Positions 54,066 to 64,000 of a DNA stretch of 64,000 nucleotides are shown piece by piece. The DNA comes from Pseudomonadota bacterium (GTDB lineage: Bacteria > Pseudomonadota > Alphaproteobacteria > Caulobacterales > Caulobacteraceae): contig CAUJHW010000146.1 of assembly GCA_963205005.1 (NCBI GenBank), positions 1-64,000 on the forward strand, written 5' to 3'. Under the pieces are notes generated by a model, which saw only the letters and a list, made by a program, of their open reading frames with translations, did no database searches and had not been told where the DNA came from. A program made the translations under genes and the position numbers. Every line of letters starts with the position of its first letter. The stretch's first letter is position 1.

Positions 54066-54830
54066 TCAGACCCCGGCCTGGAGCGCCTGCATCAGGCTGC
54101 CGGTATAGGCGGCGTGGCCCACATGGGTGAGCCGCGCCTCGAAGTCGGCCCAGATCTCGCCGCCCAGATCGCGCCAGCGGCGGCAGAAGGCGTAGTCCTC
54201 CGAAAGGTACTGGCCGGTCTCGGGCTCGACCATGGTGTCGAAGACCATCACGGCCTCGTTGGCCATGGTGTCGGCCATGTCGCGCATCTTGGCCCGCAGT
54301 TCCGGGTGGGCGTCGCAGATCCGCTGCATGGCGTCGCGCTTGATCATCAGGAAGCCGGTGCCGCCATAGGCCACCTGGGCGAAGCCGTCCTCGACGTGGA
54401 CGCTGTTCTCCGCGTTGGGCAGGAAACGGACCACATAGCCGATCGACACCGCCTGCAGGTCGGCCACATCGGCCTTGGCGGCGCGGCGGGCCTTGTCCCA
54501 GTCGATCCGCTTCAGCGGGCAGACCGCGGCGATCACGTCCTTGTCGGCGTCCAGCAGCCGGAAGACGTTCTGCGGGGAAAAGCCGATGTCGGCGTCGATG
54601 AACAGGATGTGGGTCGCCTCGGGGTGGGCGAGAAACTGCGCCGCCAGCCGCGAGCGGGCCCGGGTAATCAGGGCGTCGCCGCCCATCAGGTCGATGTGCA
54701 GTCCGATGCCGCGCTCGCGGCAGGCGTCCTGCAGGGCCAGCATGGAATTCACGAAATAGAGGTTCAGCACCCCGCCGTAGCAGGGCACGGCCAGATAGAT
54801 GAACGGCTTGGGGGCGGGGGTCTCGGACAT
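54066..54830 (-). CDS. Glycosyltransferase-like (GT-A fold) protein
   Basis: About 254 residues. FIYLAVPCYGGVLNLYFVNS is a GT2-like first strand, and ILFIDADIGFSPQNVFRLLD holds the Asp-Ala-Asp metal motif. EDYAFCRRWRDLGGEIWADF resembles the ED-x-x-F-x-R acceptor region of GT-A enzymes. There is no membrane segment. Sugar donor and acceptor are unknown. An ATG four codons upstream (54842) is equally possible. It lies close to the DUF3445 gene on the same strand. Confidence 0.72.
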   Translation of the reverse strand: MSETPAPKPFIYLAVPCYGGVLNLYFVNSMLALQDACRERGIGLHIDLMGGDALITRARSRLAAQFLAHPEATHILFIDADIGFSPQNVFRLLDADKDVIAAVCPLKRIDWDKARRAAKADVADLQAVSIGYVVRFLPNAENSVHVEDGFAQVAYGGTGFLMIKRDAMQRICDAHPELRAKMRDMADTMANEAVMVFDTMVEPETGQYLSEDYAFCRRWRDLGGEIWADFEARLTHVGHAAYTGSLMQALQAGV

Positions 54831-54852
54831 GGGACCGACCATACTGGCGGTC

Positions 54853-55659
54853 TCAGGCCGCGTCGATCACGCGGGCGACGAGGTCGTCATACAGTTCGAG
54901 CTTCTTGTAGGCGCGGAAGTCCGGGTGCGCGGTCCGCCAGGCTGCCGCGAACCGGGCCAGCCGGTCGGCGTCGGCGGCGATCGCCGACAGCGGGTCGACC
55001 CAGACGCGGATGGTGAAAACCACCCCGCCGGTCGCGGGCAGGCGTCGCAGGGTCTGGCGCTCCACCCGGGCGAACAGGCTGTCAGCGGCGCGCGCCGGGT
55101 CGATGTCGGTGATGACCGCGCGCATGGGCGCCGGGTCGGGCATGAACAGGTCGGGCGCGCTGACCACGCTCCAGTTCCGCCGTTCCAGCACGAGGTCGTC
55201 GCGCAGGCCGTCGAAGATGCGGGTGACCCGGGCCAGCAGCCGCTCCCGGAAGCCGGTGACCGGACCGTGCAGCTCGGCCAGGCTGCGGCCGATTACCTCC
55301 GAGGCGGTGAAGAAGCTTCCGGCGCAGAGCGACAGCGCGGTCAGCCGCCAGCCGCCATCGCGCCGTTCCATCAGGCAGAGGTCGTCGGCCACGGCCCTCG
55401 CGGCGGCCAGCAGCGGCGGGCGCCCCTCGGCGGGGATCGGCCGTCCGCAGGCCTGCGACACGAGGTCCAGCAGTTCCGCCTGCGCGGGACGCGAGCCTTC
55501 GGTCTCGGCCCAGACGGCGGCGGGATGGGCGGTCAGCAGGGGGTCCTTCCGGGCGGCCGGATCGGCCTCGCCGCCCTCCAGCCAGGCTTCGGCGGGGATC
55601 TGCCGCAGGCCGATGCGGAACTCGCCGGATTCCTCCCACGGGGCGTGGCGCGGAATCAT
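54853..55659 (-). CDS. DUF3445 (haem-dependent oxidative N-demethylase-like)
   Basis: A 268-residue protein with the DUF3445 layout: HAPWEESGEFRIGLRQIPAE, LVSQACGRPIP, VADDLCLMERRDGGWRLTA, AGSFFTASEVIGRSLAELHG-type helix and the C-terminal AAWRTAHPDFRAYKKLELYD. Characterised relatives are haem enzymes that oxidatively demethylate dimethylamine-type substrates; whether this one does is unknown. It overlaps the VanZ gene by four bases (ATGA), so they form a translationally coupled pair, followed by the glycosyltransferase. Confidence 0.8.
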   Translation of the reverse strand: MIPRHAPWEESGEFRIGLRQIPAEAWLEGGEADPAARKDPLLTAHPAAVWAETEGSRPAQAELLDLVSQACGRPIPAEGRPPLLAAARAVADDLCLMERRDGGWRLTALSLCAGSFFTASEVIGRSLAELHGPVTGFRERLLARVTRIFDGLRDDLVLERRNWSVVSAPDLFMPDPAPMRAVITDIDPARAADSLFARVERQTLRRLPATGGVVFTIRVWVDPLSAIAADADRLARFAAAWRTAHPDFRAYKKLELYDDLVARVIDAA

Positions 55660-56012
55660 CGCGGCGCGAACCTCCGGACCAGCAGGAAGACCGCGACGGC
55701 CAGGGCCACCCCCAGGCTGTCAGCGACAAAATCGGCCGTGTCGCTGTGCCGGCCGGTTCCGGCGGCGCCCTGCAGCACCTCGATCAGCGCGCCATAGGCC
55801 AGGGCGAAGGCCGGGATCGCCAGCCGGCGGTTCGGCGCCAGCACATAGCCGGTGAGGGTCAGCACGAACCAGGCGGCGGTGTGCTCGAAGCGGTCACCGG
55901 TTCCCGGATCCGGCAGATCCCGCGACGGCATGACGCACAGCACCAGCAGGATCGCGGCGGCCAGGGCATAGAGGCCGAGGCGGACCGGCCGGGGAAACCT
56001 TGAGGGTAACAT
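55656..56012 (-). CDS. VanZ-like membrane protein
   Basis: A 118-residue protein with four hydrophobic segments. PSRDLPDPGTGDRFEHTAAW, ALAYGALIEVLQGAAGTGRH and SDTADFVADSLGVALAV match the VanZ-like family (conserved E-x-x-Q and D-x-x-x-N/D-x-x-G). Members outside vancomycin operons have no defined function. It starts the VanZ, DUF3445, glycosyltransferase strand and is divergent from the HAD gene. Confidence 0.85.
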   Translation of the reverse strand: MLPSRFPRPVRLGLYALAAAILLVLCVMPSRDLPDPGTGDRFEHTAAWFVLTLTGYVLAPNRRLAIPAFALAYGALIEVLQGAAGTGRHSDTADFVADSLGVALAVAVFLLVRRFAPR

Positions 56013-56022
56013 CGCCCCTTAC

Positions 56023-56051
56023 TTGCACGTCTCCCGCTCCCTCTCTAGCGT
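56023..56051 (+). promoter_or_regulatory. Candidate promoter of the HAD-phhB operon
   Basis: TTGCACG (56023-56029) and TCTAGCGT (56044-56051) lie 14 bases apart, as in the Caulobacter housekeeping pattern. Starts downstream of it are favoured for the HAD gene. Confidence 0.4.
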
Positions 56052-56085
56052 CCGCGCCGCAGAGAAAATGTGCAGGAGCGGCGCC

Positions 56086-56730
56086 TTGGCGATTGAAGCG
56101 GTGATCTGGGATTTCGGCGGGGTCTTCACCACCTCGCCCTTCGAGGCCTTCAATCGCTTCGAGGCCGAGAAGGGACTGCCGAAGGACCTGATCCGGCGGG
56201 TCAATTCCACCAATCCGGACACCAACGCCTGGGCGCTGTTCGAACGCAACGAAGTGGACACCGCCCGGTTCGACGCCCTGTTCCTCGAGGAATCGACCGC
56301 GCTGGGTCATCCCGTGCGGGGCGCTGATGTGCTGCCCCTGCTGAACGGCATGCTGCGTCCGCGGATGGTCGAGGCGCTGAAGGCCTGCAAGGCCCGGTTC
56401 AAGGTCGGCTGCATCACCAACAACGTGGTCTCGATGCACAGCCCCGGACAGGACGCGAGCCAGCGCTCAGCGGGCGCCATGTCGCAGGTGATGCCGCTGT
56501 TCGACGCCATCATCGAGAGTTCCCGGGCCGGCGTCCGCAAGCCCGACCCGAAGATCTACCTGATGATGTGCGAGCAGCTGTCGGTGAAGCCGGAGGCCTG
56601 TGTCTACCTCGACGACCTCGGGATCAACTGCAAGCCGGCCGCCGGCCTCGGCATGAAGGCGATCAAGGTGATCGACGTCGACCAGACCCTGGGCGAACTG
56701 GCGGCGCACACCGGTCTGGCCTTCGCGTGA
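56086..56730 (+). CDS. HAD-superfamily phosphatase-like hydrolase
   Basis: From a TTG start with AGGAG seven bases upstream (56074-56078), 214 residues. HAD motif I is [11 protein letters not shown]: the nucleophile Asp is kept but the second Asp is Gly, as in the epoxide-hydrolase-N-like/YihX branch. Motif II is CITNN, the Lys is in [10 protein letters not shown], and motif IV is VYLDDLGIN. The cap is helical. Its substrate is unknown. It overlaps phhB by GTGA. An ATG at 56068 is an alternative start. Confidence 0.82.
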   Translation: MAIEAVIWDFGGVFTTSPFEAFNRFEAEKGLPKDLIRRVNSTNPDTNAWALFERNEVDTARFDALFLEESTALGHPVRGADVLPLLNGMLRPRMVEALKACKARFKVGCITNNVVSMHSPGQDASQRSAGAMSQVMPLFDAIIESSRAGVRKPDPKIYLMMCEQLSVKPEACVYLDDLGINCKPAAGLGMKAIKVIDVDQTLGELAAHTGLAFA

Positions 56731-57023
56731 CGGCCCGCCCGGCGCGGATCGGCGCGGCGGCGGCGGTGGCCCGGCTCTCCGGCTGGGAGATCCTGCCGGG
56801 TGACCGAGATGCAATCCGCAAGACCTTCCGGTTTGGGGACTTCAACAGGGCCTTCGGCTTCATGACGCGGGTGGCGATCATGGCCGACAAGCTGGATCAC
56901 CATCCGGAGTGGTTCAACGTCTACGACCGCGTGGAGGTGACCCTGGCCACCCACGACGCGGACGGCGTCACCGAACTGGACGTCACCCTGGCGGCGTTCA
57001 TGGACCGGGTGGCGGCCGGATGA
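56727..57023 (+). CDS. phhB: Pterin-4a-carbinolamine dehydratase
   Basis: A 98-residue protein with the family hallmark [20 protein letters not shown] and the preceding [13 protein letters not shown]-like helix (here [13 protein letters not shown]). The enzyme dehydrates 4a-hydroxytetrahydropterin for phenylalanine hydroxylase recycling, and the same fold is DCoH in eukaryotes. No phenylalanine hydroxylase is nearby. GTG start overlaps the HAD stop by four bases, so synthesis is coupled. Confidence 0.93.
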   Translation: MTARPARIGAAAAVARLSGWEILPGDRDAIRKTFRFGDFNRAFGFMTRVAIMADKLDHHPEWFNVYDRVEVTLATHDADGVTELDVTLAAFMDRVAAG

Positions 57024-57024
57024 T

Positions 57025-58564
<1,540 letters not shown>

Positions 58565-58566
58565 CC

Positions 58567-59718
58567 ATGCTCCCTTACGGCCGTCAGACCATCGAGGACG
58601 ACGACATCGCCGCGGTGGCCGCGGCGCTTCGGGCGGACTTCCTCACCACCGGCCCGACGGTGGACGCCTTCGAGGCCGCCTTCGCCGGGACTGTCGGCGC
58701 GCGTCACGCGGTCGCCTGCGCCAATGGCACCGCAGCCCTGCACCTGGCCATGCTCGCCCTCGACGTCCGGCCGGGCGAGGTGGTCATCGCACCCTCGGTC
58801 ACCTTCCTGGCGACAGCCAACTGCGCCCGCTATGTGGGCGCCGACGTGGTCTTCGCCGACGTGGACCCGGGCAGCGGGCTGATGACCCCCGCCACCCTGG
58901 CCGAGGCTCTGGAACGGGTGGGCGACCGGCGGCTGCGGGCCGTGCTGCCGGTGCACCTGCGCGGAGACGCGGTCGACCTTCCCGGGCTGGCGGCAATGGC
59001 CGGCGCGGCGGGCGCTGTGCTGGTGGAGGACGCGCCCCATGCCCTCGGAACGACGATGAAGTATGGCAATGTGACGGAAACGGTCGGCGATGTGCGACAC
59101 TCGGCCATGGCGACCTTCTCGTTTCATCCCGTGAAGACCATCGCCACTGGCGAGGGCGGCATGGTCACCACCAATGACGACCGGCTCGCCGAACGCCTGC
59201 GTCGCCTGCGGAGCCACGGCATGGTCCGGCCGGAGGGGGCAGACCCCTGGTGGTACGAAATGCCCGAGCCCGGCTTCAACTACCGGATGCCCGACATCCT
59301 CTGCGCGCTCGGCCTGTCGCAGCTGAAGAAGCTGCCGAGGTTCGCCGCGCGGCGCCGCGCGCTCGCATCCGCCTATGCCGAGGCGCTGGCGCCGTTCGCC
59401 CCGACGGTCCGCATCGCCGCCCGTCCGGCCTGGAGCGATCCCGCCCTCCACCTGATGACCGTGCTGATCGACTTCGAGGCGGCCGGCCGCTCGCGGCGCG
59501 AGGTGGTCGAGGCCCTCCGGGCACGCGGGGTCGGCAGCCAGGTTCACTACATCCCGGTCCACCGCCAGCCCTACTATCGGGCCCTGTACGGAGACCTCGA
59601 CCTGCCCGGTTCGGACGCCTGGTATGCCCGCTGCCTGTCCCTGCCCCTCTACCCGGCCATGGCCGATGCCGACGTGACCACCGTGGCCGACGCCCTGCGT
59701 GGCGCGCTGGCGATCTAG
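58567..59718 (+). CDS. flmB: PLP-dependent sugar aminotransferase FlmB (PseC-like)
   Basis: A 383-residue DegT/DnrJ/EryC1-family aminotransferase: MLPYGRQTIEDDDIAAVAAA, FLTTGPTVDAFEAAF, CANGTAALHLAMLAL, EDAPHALGTT, and the PLP-binding Lys in FSFHPVKTIATGEGG. It would aminate the 4-keto sugar made by FlmA. The C-terminal QVHYIPVHRQPYYRALYG is typical. It is co-translated with flmA (two-base gap). Confidence 0.92.
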   Translation: MLPYGRQTIEDDDIAAVAAALRADFLTTGPTVDAFEAAFAGTVGARHAVACANGTAALHLAMLALDVRPGEVVIAPSVTFLATANCARYVGADVVFADVDPGSGLMTPATLAEALERVGDRRLRAVLPVHLRGDAVDLPGLAAMAGAAGAVLVEDAPHALGTTMKYGNVTETVGDVRHSAMATFSFHPVKTIATGEGGMVTTNDDRLAERLRRLRSHGMVRPEGADPWWYEMPEPGFNYRMPDILCALGLSQLKKLPRFAARRRALASAYAEALAPFAPTVRIAARPAWSDPALHLMTVLIDFEAAGRSRREVVEALRARGVGSQVHYIPVHRQPYYRALYGDLDLPGSDAWYARCLSLPLYPAMADADVTTVADALRGALAI

Positions 59719-59739
59719 GGTCGAACGGCGGACCCCGGA

Positions 59740-61452
59740 TCAGGCCGCAAGGCCCGCCTGCTGGATGAGGTCACGGAAGGCTTCGACCTGCTGTGGCGCG
59801 GCGGCCAGTTCGGCGCGGGTCTCGTCCATGCGCACCAGCTTCAGCGCCTCGGACTTTGCGCGGTTCGCCGCCGGTCCAAGCGGCGCGCTCTCGCCGGCGG
59901 CCAGCTTCAGGAGCAGGGTCAGTCGGTGCAGAACCGGCGCATTGGCGCGGGCGACGCTCTGGGCCAGCCGGGCGCGGCCTTCGATCTCGCCGCCCAGCTC
60001 GCCGATCTTCTCCTGGATCGGCTCGAAGTCGGCGGCCACCAGACCGCAGCGGGCCGCCGAGCGTTGCAGGCCGGCCAGGACCGAGAGCCGGACCGCCGGA
60101 GACTCGTCGCCGCCGGTCAGCTCCTTCTCGAAGCGCAGCGAGTTGACGACCGACTTCAGCCACCCCCCGGCCTGGCGCTTGTTGGCCGCGCCGATGATGT
60201 TCTCGGTCAGCCAGATCAGCGATTCCACCTCCTCGCGCGAGCTCATCGCGCGACCGAGGTAGGCTTCCACGAAGTCGCCGGTGACCAGCGTCTTCGAGCG
60301 CGCGGTGAACGCGGCCTGCACTTCCTCGATCGGCAGCAGCTTGCCCGCCGAGGCGGTGAGCGACATGCCCAGCGCCCGCAGGACGTCGATCTCGCCAGGG
60401 GCGTCGCCCGGCCGCAGTCGCCGCGGGCCTGTGAGTTCGCGAAGGATCCGGCGGCCGACTGCGGCGCGGGTGTCCTGGAAGGTGTCGCTGTCGAGCCAAC
60501 CGGCCAGCCGGCGGGCCAGCGGAGAAAGCTCGGGCATCACCTTGGCGACGGAGCTCTCGACCTGGATCAGCCGGTCCACCGAGGCGTAGGCCGCCAGCCG
60601 GGTCATGGCCGCCAGGTTGGCCCCCAGGTCGCGGCCCTTGCCCATGATGTCGACCATGCCGGGCTTGGTCTCGAGAATCTCGGCCAGCGGCTGTTGCAGC
60701 AAGTTCAGAGCCAGGCTGCGGGCGGGCCCCGACTTCGGCGCGGCGTCGGCCAGGTCCATCAGGCGCGTGACCTTGTCCGACCAGGACGCTGCGGGCGCGA
60801 TGGAGGCCGCGACACCCAGGCCCAGCAGGTAGCTGCGCTCCGGATCGGCGGCGACGCGCTCGGCGGCGGCGGCGAAGCCTTCCTTGTCCAGATTGGGGAT
60901 GGAGCCCTTGCGCTGGTCCTTCATCAGCCGCTCCACGGCCCGCTCGATCAGGGTATGAAACACCCGGATCAGCTCGTGGACCGACATGTTGCGGGCGTGG
61001 GCCTCGGGGATGGCGATCTTCTGGATGGCGTGCTGCAAGTCGGTGCCGGAGGCTTCCAGTTTCTCGACCAGATCGGGCCGGTGCAACAGTTCGAAGGGGG
61101 TGGCGTTGTTGCGCTCCAGCCAGCCCTCCAGCAGCCGACCGATCCGCTCGCGGGCGTGCACGGTGTAGAGGTCTTGCGGGGTCACGCAGAGGGGCTGGGC
61201 TTCGCTCTGGGGCTTGCTCTTGGCGGCCGTGTCGGCGGCGCCGAGTTTCAGGATCACCACAGCGCGGTACTCGCGGGTCTCCTCGTCGAGAGTCTCCTTG
61301 GTCACCTGTACGGCGGCGACGCGACCCTCTTTCATCAACTCGTTGCCGAGGTCCACCGCACCTGCGCGGCTTTCCACTGCAGCGTGCAAGGTCCAGGGTG
61401 CGCCCGCGATCTTGCGTACGTACACCTCGAAATGCACGCTGTGCCCAGTCAT
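59740..61452 (-). CDS. Conserved hypothetical, 570 residues, divergent from chvI
   Basis: A large soluble protein with a short N-terminal beta region (VHFEVYVRKIAGAPWTLHAA, RAVVILKLGAAD) and a long helical remainder without transmembrane segments. The repeated helices (ELIRVFHTLIERAVERLMKD, TRLAAYASVDRLIQVESSVA, RLTLLLKLAAGESAPLGPAA) suggest an alpha-solenoid. No catalytic motif is visible. GGGGGAAAG precedes the ATG. It shares a 140-base control region with chvI, suggesting envelope-stress linkage, which is inference from position. Confidence 0.75.
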   Translation of the reverse strand: MTGHSVHFEVYVRKIAGAPWTLHAAVESRAGAVDLGNELMKEGRVAAVQVTKETLDEETREYRAVVILKLGAADTAAKSKPQSEAQPLCVTPQDLYTVHARERIGRLLEGWLERNNATPFELLHRPDLVEKLEASGTDLQHAIQKIAIPEAHARNMSVHELIRVFHTLIERAVERLMKDQRKGSIPNLDKEGFAAAAERVAADPERSYLLGLGVAASIAPAASWSDKVTRLMDLADAAPKSGPARSLALNLLQQPLAEILETKPGMVDIMGKGRDLGANLAAMTRLAAYASVDRLIQVESSVAKVMPELSPLARRLAGWLDSDTFQDTRAAVGRRILRELTGPRRLRPGDAPGEIDVLRALGMSLTASAGKLLPIEEVQAAFTARSKTLVTGDFVEAYLGRAMSSREEVESLIWLTENIIGAANKRQAGGWLKSVVNSLRFEKELTGGDESPAVRLSVLAGLQRSAARCGLVAADFEPIQEKIGELGGEIEGRARLAQSVARANAPVLHRLTLLLKLAAGESAPLGPAANRAKSEALKLVRMDETRAELAAAPQQVEAFRDLIQQAGLAA

Positions 61453-61593
61453 GAACTTTCCCCCGGATCAAAGGGACAATTCGCCCAACAAGTTTAAGAG
61501 GGTATTGAATTCCCGCCGGGCCCGCGCCGCATTGAGGCCATGGTGAAGGCTCAAGAGCCTGTCGCATCCCGGCAAAGGAGAGATCGACTTCCG

Positions 61594-62313
61594 ATGGCGA
61601 AAATCACTCTGGTGGACGACGACGAGAACATCGTGACCTCGGTCAGCCTGGCGCTGGAGAGTCACGGTCACACCGTCAAGGCGTACTACGATGGCGCCTC
61701 CGGTCTCGCCGCCCTGGAAAACGATCCGCCGGACGTCGCCATCCTGGATGTGAAGATGCCCCGGATGGACGGTATGGAGGTGCTGCGCCGCCTGCGCCGG
61801 ACATCTGACATGCCGGTGATCATCCTGACGTCCAAGGACGAGGAGATCGACGAGATCCTCGGCTTCAACCTCGGCGCCGACGACTACATGCACAAGCCGT
61901 TCAGCCAGCGCCTGCTGATCGAGCGGGTGAAGGCCGTCCTGCGCCGGGCCGGCCGGGGCGAGACGGACGGGGCCGAAGGCCCCTCGACCGGCGCCGCCGA
62001 CGTCGCCGCCCGGGCCCTGAAGCGGGGCAAGCTGACCCTCGACCCGGCGCGCCACGAGAGCCTGTGGGAAGGCAAGCCGGTGAAGCTCACCGTCACCGAG
62101 TTCCTGCTGCTCCAGTCGCTTGCCCAGCGGCCCGGCTTCGTGAAGAGCCGCGACAACCTGATGGACGCGGCCTACGACGATCAGGTCTATGTCGACGACC
62201 GCACGATCGACAGCCACATCAAGCGCATGCGGAAGAAGTTCCGCGAGGTGGACCCTGAGTTCGACGCGATCGAAACCCTCTATGGCGTCGGCTACCGATA
62301 CCGCGAGTCCTGA
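61594..62313 (+). CDS. chvI: Response regulator ChvI
   Basis: A 239-residue OmpR/PhoB-type regulator. The receiver has LVDDDEN, Asp52 in [32 protein letters not shown] and [12 protein letters not shown]. The winged helix has [20 protein letters not shown] and [20 protein letters not shown] with GVGYRYRES. With ChvG it controls the acid and cell-envelope response in alphaproteobacteria. AAAGGAGA precedes the ATG, and the frame upstream is unlikely to be used. It overlaps chvG by 32 bases. Confidence 0.95.
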   Translation: MAKITLVDDDENIVTSVSLALESHGHTVKAYYDGASGLAALENDPPDVAILDVKMPRMDGMEVLRRLRRTSDMPVIILTSKDEEIDEILGFNLGADDYMHKPFSQRLLIERVKAVLRRAGRGETDGAEGPSTGAADVAARALKRGKLTLDPARHESLWEGKPVKLTVTEFLLLQSLAQRPGFVKSRDNLMDAAYDDQVYVDDRTIDSHIKRMRKKFREVDPEFDAIETLYGVGYRYRES

Positions 62314-63877
62314 GCGGCCGACCCGGCGCAAGGGGTTCACCGGCCTTCCGGGATCGCGCCTCGGCAGGCTGATCCTTGCGCTCAATCTTCTGGGCCTGGC
62401 GATCCTGATCTCCGGCGCGCTCGTGCTGAACGAGTTGCGCCGGGGCCTGGTCAACGCGCGCATCGACAGCCTGAACACACAGGGCGAGCTGATCGCCAGC
62501 ATCCTGAACCAGGCGGCGACGGTGGGCGAACCCGAGCCGCAGATGGATTCGGCCCTGGCCACCGAGCTGCTGCAGACCCTGTCGAACCCCAAGGCCCAGC
62601 GCGCCCGGCTGTTCGACGCCCGCGGGCGACTGGTGGCCGACAGCGACTGGATGACCGACGTGGTGGTGTCCCGCGCCCTGCCGCCCGCAAAAGGCCGCGA
62701 GGAACGGCGCCTGGGTTTCGACCTGATGCCCCACGCCACGCCGCCCTCGGCGCGGGAGGTCCAGGTCGAGCTCGCCCGGGAAGTCCGCCAGGCGCTGAAG
62801 GGCGAGCGCTATGCCGGCATGCGGCGGGGCGAGGGCGGCGCCCGGGTCGTCTCGGTGTCGATCCCGATCCGGCACGTGCGGGCGGTCCTGGGCGTGGTGA
62901 CCCTCGAGGCCAGCGACGTTGACGCCATCATCGCCCGTGAGCGCGCGGCCCTGGTCCCGTTCATCCTGATCGCCATCCTGGTCACCCTGGCCTCGTCGCT
63001 GCTGCTCAACAGCCTGGTGGCCCAGCCGGTGCTGCGGCTGGCCCGCGCCGCCGACCGCGTGCGGCAGAACCGCGCCCGGGCGATCTCCCTGCCGGACCTG
63101 GCCGGGCGCGACGACGAGGTGGGCGACCTGGCCCGGAGCCTGGAGGAGATGACCCTGGCGCTCAACGAGCGGATGGGGGCGATCGAGTCCTTCGCCGCCG
63201 ACGTGGCGCACGAGATCCGCAACCCGCTCACCTCCCTGCGCTCGGCGGTGGAGACCCTCGACCTCGTCAGCGACGCGCCCGCCCGCGAGCGGCTGCTGGG
63301 CATCCTGAAGAACGACGTGCAGCGGCTGGACCGGCTGGTCACCGACATCTCCAACGCCTCGCGGCTGGACGCGGAACTGTCGCGCGACGAGCCGCGGCTG
63401 GTGGACCTCGGCCGGTTGATCGGCGACATCGTCGGCCTCTATCAGGCCACTGCCAAGCCGGGCGATGTCTCGGTGTCCTTCACGCCGCACGGCGGCATGG
63501 AGGCGGTGACGGTGATGGGGCGCGAGGGACCTCTGGGCCAGATCATCCGCAACCTGATCGACAACGCCCGCTCGTTCAGCCCGCCGGGCGAGGTGGTGAC
63601 CGTGGGCCTGCAGCGGTCGCGGGGCGAGGCCACGGTCTTCGTGACCGACAACGGGCCCGGCATCCCGCCCGAGAACCTTGAGACGGTGTTCCAGCGCTTC
63701 TACACCTCGCGTCCGCGCGGGGCGGCGTTCGGCGGCAACTCGGGGCTGGGACTGTCGATCGCCCGGCAGATCGCCGAGGCCCACGGCGGCTCGCTGACCG
63801 CCACCAACCGCACCGACGCCGACGGCAGGATCGCCGGGGCGGTGTTCATCCTGATCCTGCCGGAAGCGCCCGGATGA
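62282..63877 (+). CDS. chvG: Sensor histidine kinase ChvG
   Basis: About 531 residues. TM1 ([20 protein letters not shown]) and TM2 ([20 protein letters not shown]) enclose a periplasmic sensor with an [20 protein letters not shown] strand. HAMP, then HisKA with His310 in [16 protein letters not shown], and an HATPase with [21 protein letters not shown] and [11 protein letters not shown] complete it. ExoR-type inhibitors act on this sensor in Rhizobiales; none is seen here. It starts at an ATG within the end of chvI and its TGA overlaps the hprK ATG. Confidence 0.93.
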   Translation: MASATDTASPERPTRRKGFTGLPGSRLGRLILALNLLGLAILISGALVLNELRRGLVNARIDSLNTQGELIASILNQAATVGEPEPQMDSALATELLQTLSNPKAQRARLFDARGRLVADSDWMTDVVVSRALPPAKGREERRLGFDLMPHATPPSAREVQVELAREVRQALKGERYAGMRRGEGGARVVSVSIPIRHVRAVLGVVTLEASDVDAIIARERAALVPFILIAILVTLASSLLLNSLVAQPVLRLARAADRVRQNRARAISLPDLAGRDDEVGDLARSLEEMTLALNERMGAIESFAADVAHEIRNPLTSLRSAVETLDLVSDAPARERLLGILKNDVQRLDRLVTDISNASRLDAELSRDEPRLVDLGRLIGDIVGLYQATAKPGDVSVSFTPHGGMEAVTVMGREGPLGQIIRNLIDNARSFSPPGEVVTVGLQRSRGEATVFVTDNGPGIPPENLETVFQRFYTSRPRGAAFGGNSGLGLSIARQIAEAHGGSLTATNRTDADGRIAGAVFILILPEAPG

Positions 63878-64000
63878 TCCGCCACGCGGGCCTGATCGCC
63901 CGGCGGATCGGCGGGACCTGGCGGGGCGTGCTGATCGAGGGCGCGTCCGGCGCGGGCAAGAGCGACCTGGCGCTGCGGGCGCTGGACCAGGGCTTCCGGC
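63874..64000 (+). CDS. hprK: HPr kinase/phosphorylase, N-terminal fragment
   Basis: The first 42 residues, cut by the window end: [20 protein letters not shown] then the Walker A loop IEGASGAGKSDLALRAL. The ATG overlaps the chvG stop (ATGA). In alphaproteobacteria a short HprK consisting of the catalytic domain only follows chvG and phosphorylates HPr, linking the nitrogen-type PTS to envelope signalling; this starts almost at the P-loop, as those do. Confidence 0.92.
   Translation, partial: MIRHAGLIARRIGGTWRGVLIEGASGAGKSDLALRALDQGFR

Noticed and set aside
59771-61567. 598-residue second minus-strand frame over the 570-residue gene
   Set aside because: Arg/Pro/Gly-rich out-of-frame reading. 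The other frame has better third-base GC, a ribosome site and normal composition.

Overview
This window looks like ordinary chromosome of a high-GC alphaproteobacterium of the Caulobacterales (Caulobacter/Phenylobacterium-like). Supporting signs are a chvI-chvG-hprK cluster at the right end, a flmA-flmB flagellin-sugar pair, three PEPxxWA-CTERM surface proteins, a DUF1674 protein, a Caulobacter-type Cys-x-x-Cys CnoX, and several promoters that fit the Caulobacter housekeeping pattern (TTGNNG-type -35, 14-base gap, CTA-containing -10). I see no insertion sequence, integrase, prophage, CRISPR array or rRNA operon. One tRNA gene is present. No gene-free stretch exceeds about 250 bases.

Layout. 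1-3.6 kb: the start of a minus-strand 2-hydroxyacid dehydrogenase, an exported SH3 protein, then the unsaturated/saturated fatty-acid genes fabA, fabB and fabI with a small cysteine-rich protein. 3.6-8.4 kb: an emrA-emrB-tetR drug-efflux operon divergent from a UbiH-type hydroxylase. Their shared control region carries two identically built 16-base palindromes. 8.4-10.8 kb: a cnoX, Lon-N-domain and Trm112-like operon plus a YbaK-type tRNA deacylase. 10.9-13.2 kb: three PEPxxWA-CTERM exported proteins, two of them tandem duplicates with near-identical terminators. 13.4-15.4 kb: a DUF6065 protein, tRNA-Gly(GCC) and a BNR-repeat protein. 15.4-21 kb: a caspase/Sel1 plus SH3 operon and a membrane hybrid kinase. 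21-27 kb: lipoprotein, MAPEG, argG, kup, a short-chain dehydrogenase and marC. 27-33.5 kb: housekeeping genes pyrF, DUF1674, rsmB, rpe, a heparinase-like gene and purH. 33.5-43.7 kb: three dehydrogenase/transporter genes, a PAS hybrid kinase with a partner receiver, CoA-transferase, quinone reductase and rlmN. 43.7-49.8 kb: DUF350/protease pair, AmpG-like permease, sensorless hybrid kinase, and a LuxR-type cassette with a frame-switch anomaly. 49.9-52.3 kb: a hupE-led putative metal-handling operon and a haem lipoprotein. 52.5-57.4 kb: sugar permease, glycosyltransferase, DUF3445, VanZ, HAD and phhB. 57.5-59.7 kb: flmA-flmB. 59.7-64 kb: a large unknown protein divergent from chvI-chvG-hprK.

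The most interesting unexplained structures are these. (1) The paired TGGAC-N6-GTCCA operators lie 63 bases (about six helical turns) apart between emrA and the ubiH-like gene. (2) The LuxR-family gene near 48.1-48.8 kb has a coding signal that leaves its own frame for about 340 bases and then returns to encode a membrane helix. (3) Perfect hairpins flank the small genes after it. (4) There is a caspase-Sel1/SH3 exported module. (5) The hupE operon includes a histidine-rich anchored protein. Function calls come from reading the translated sequences; no database search was run.
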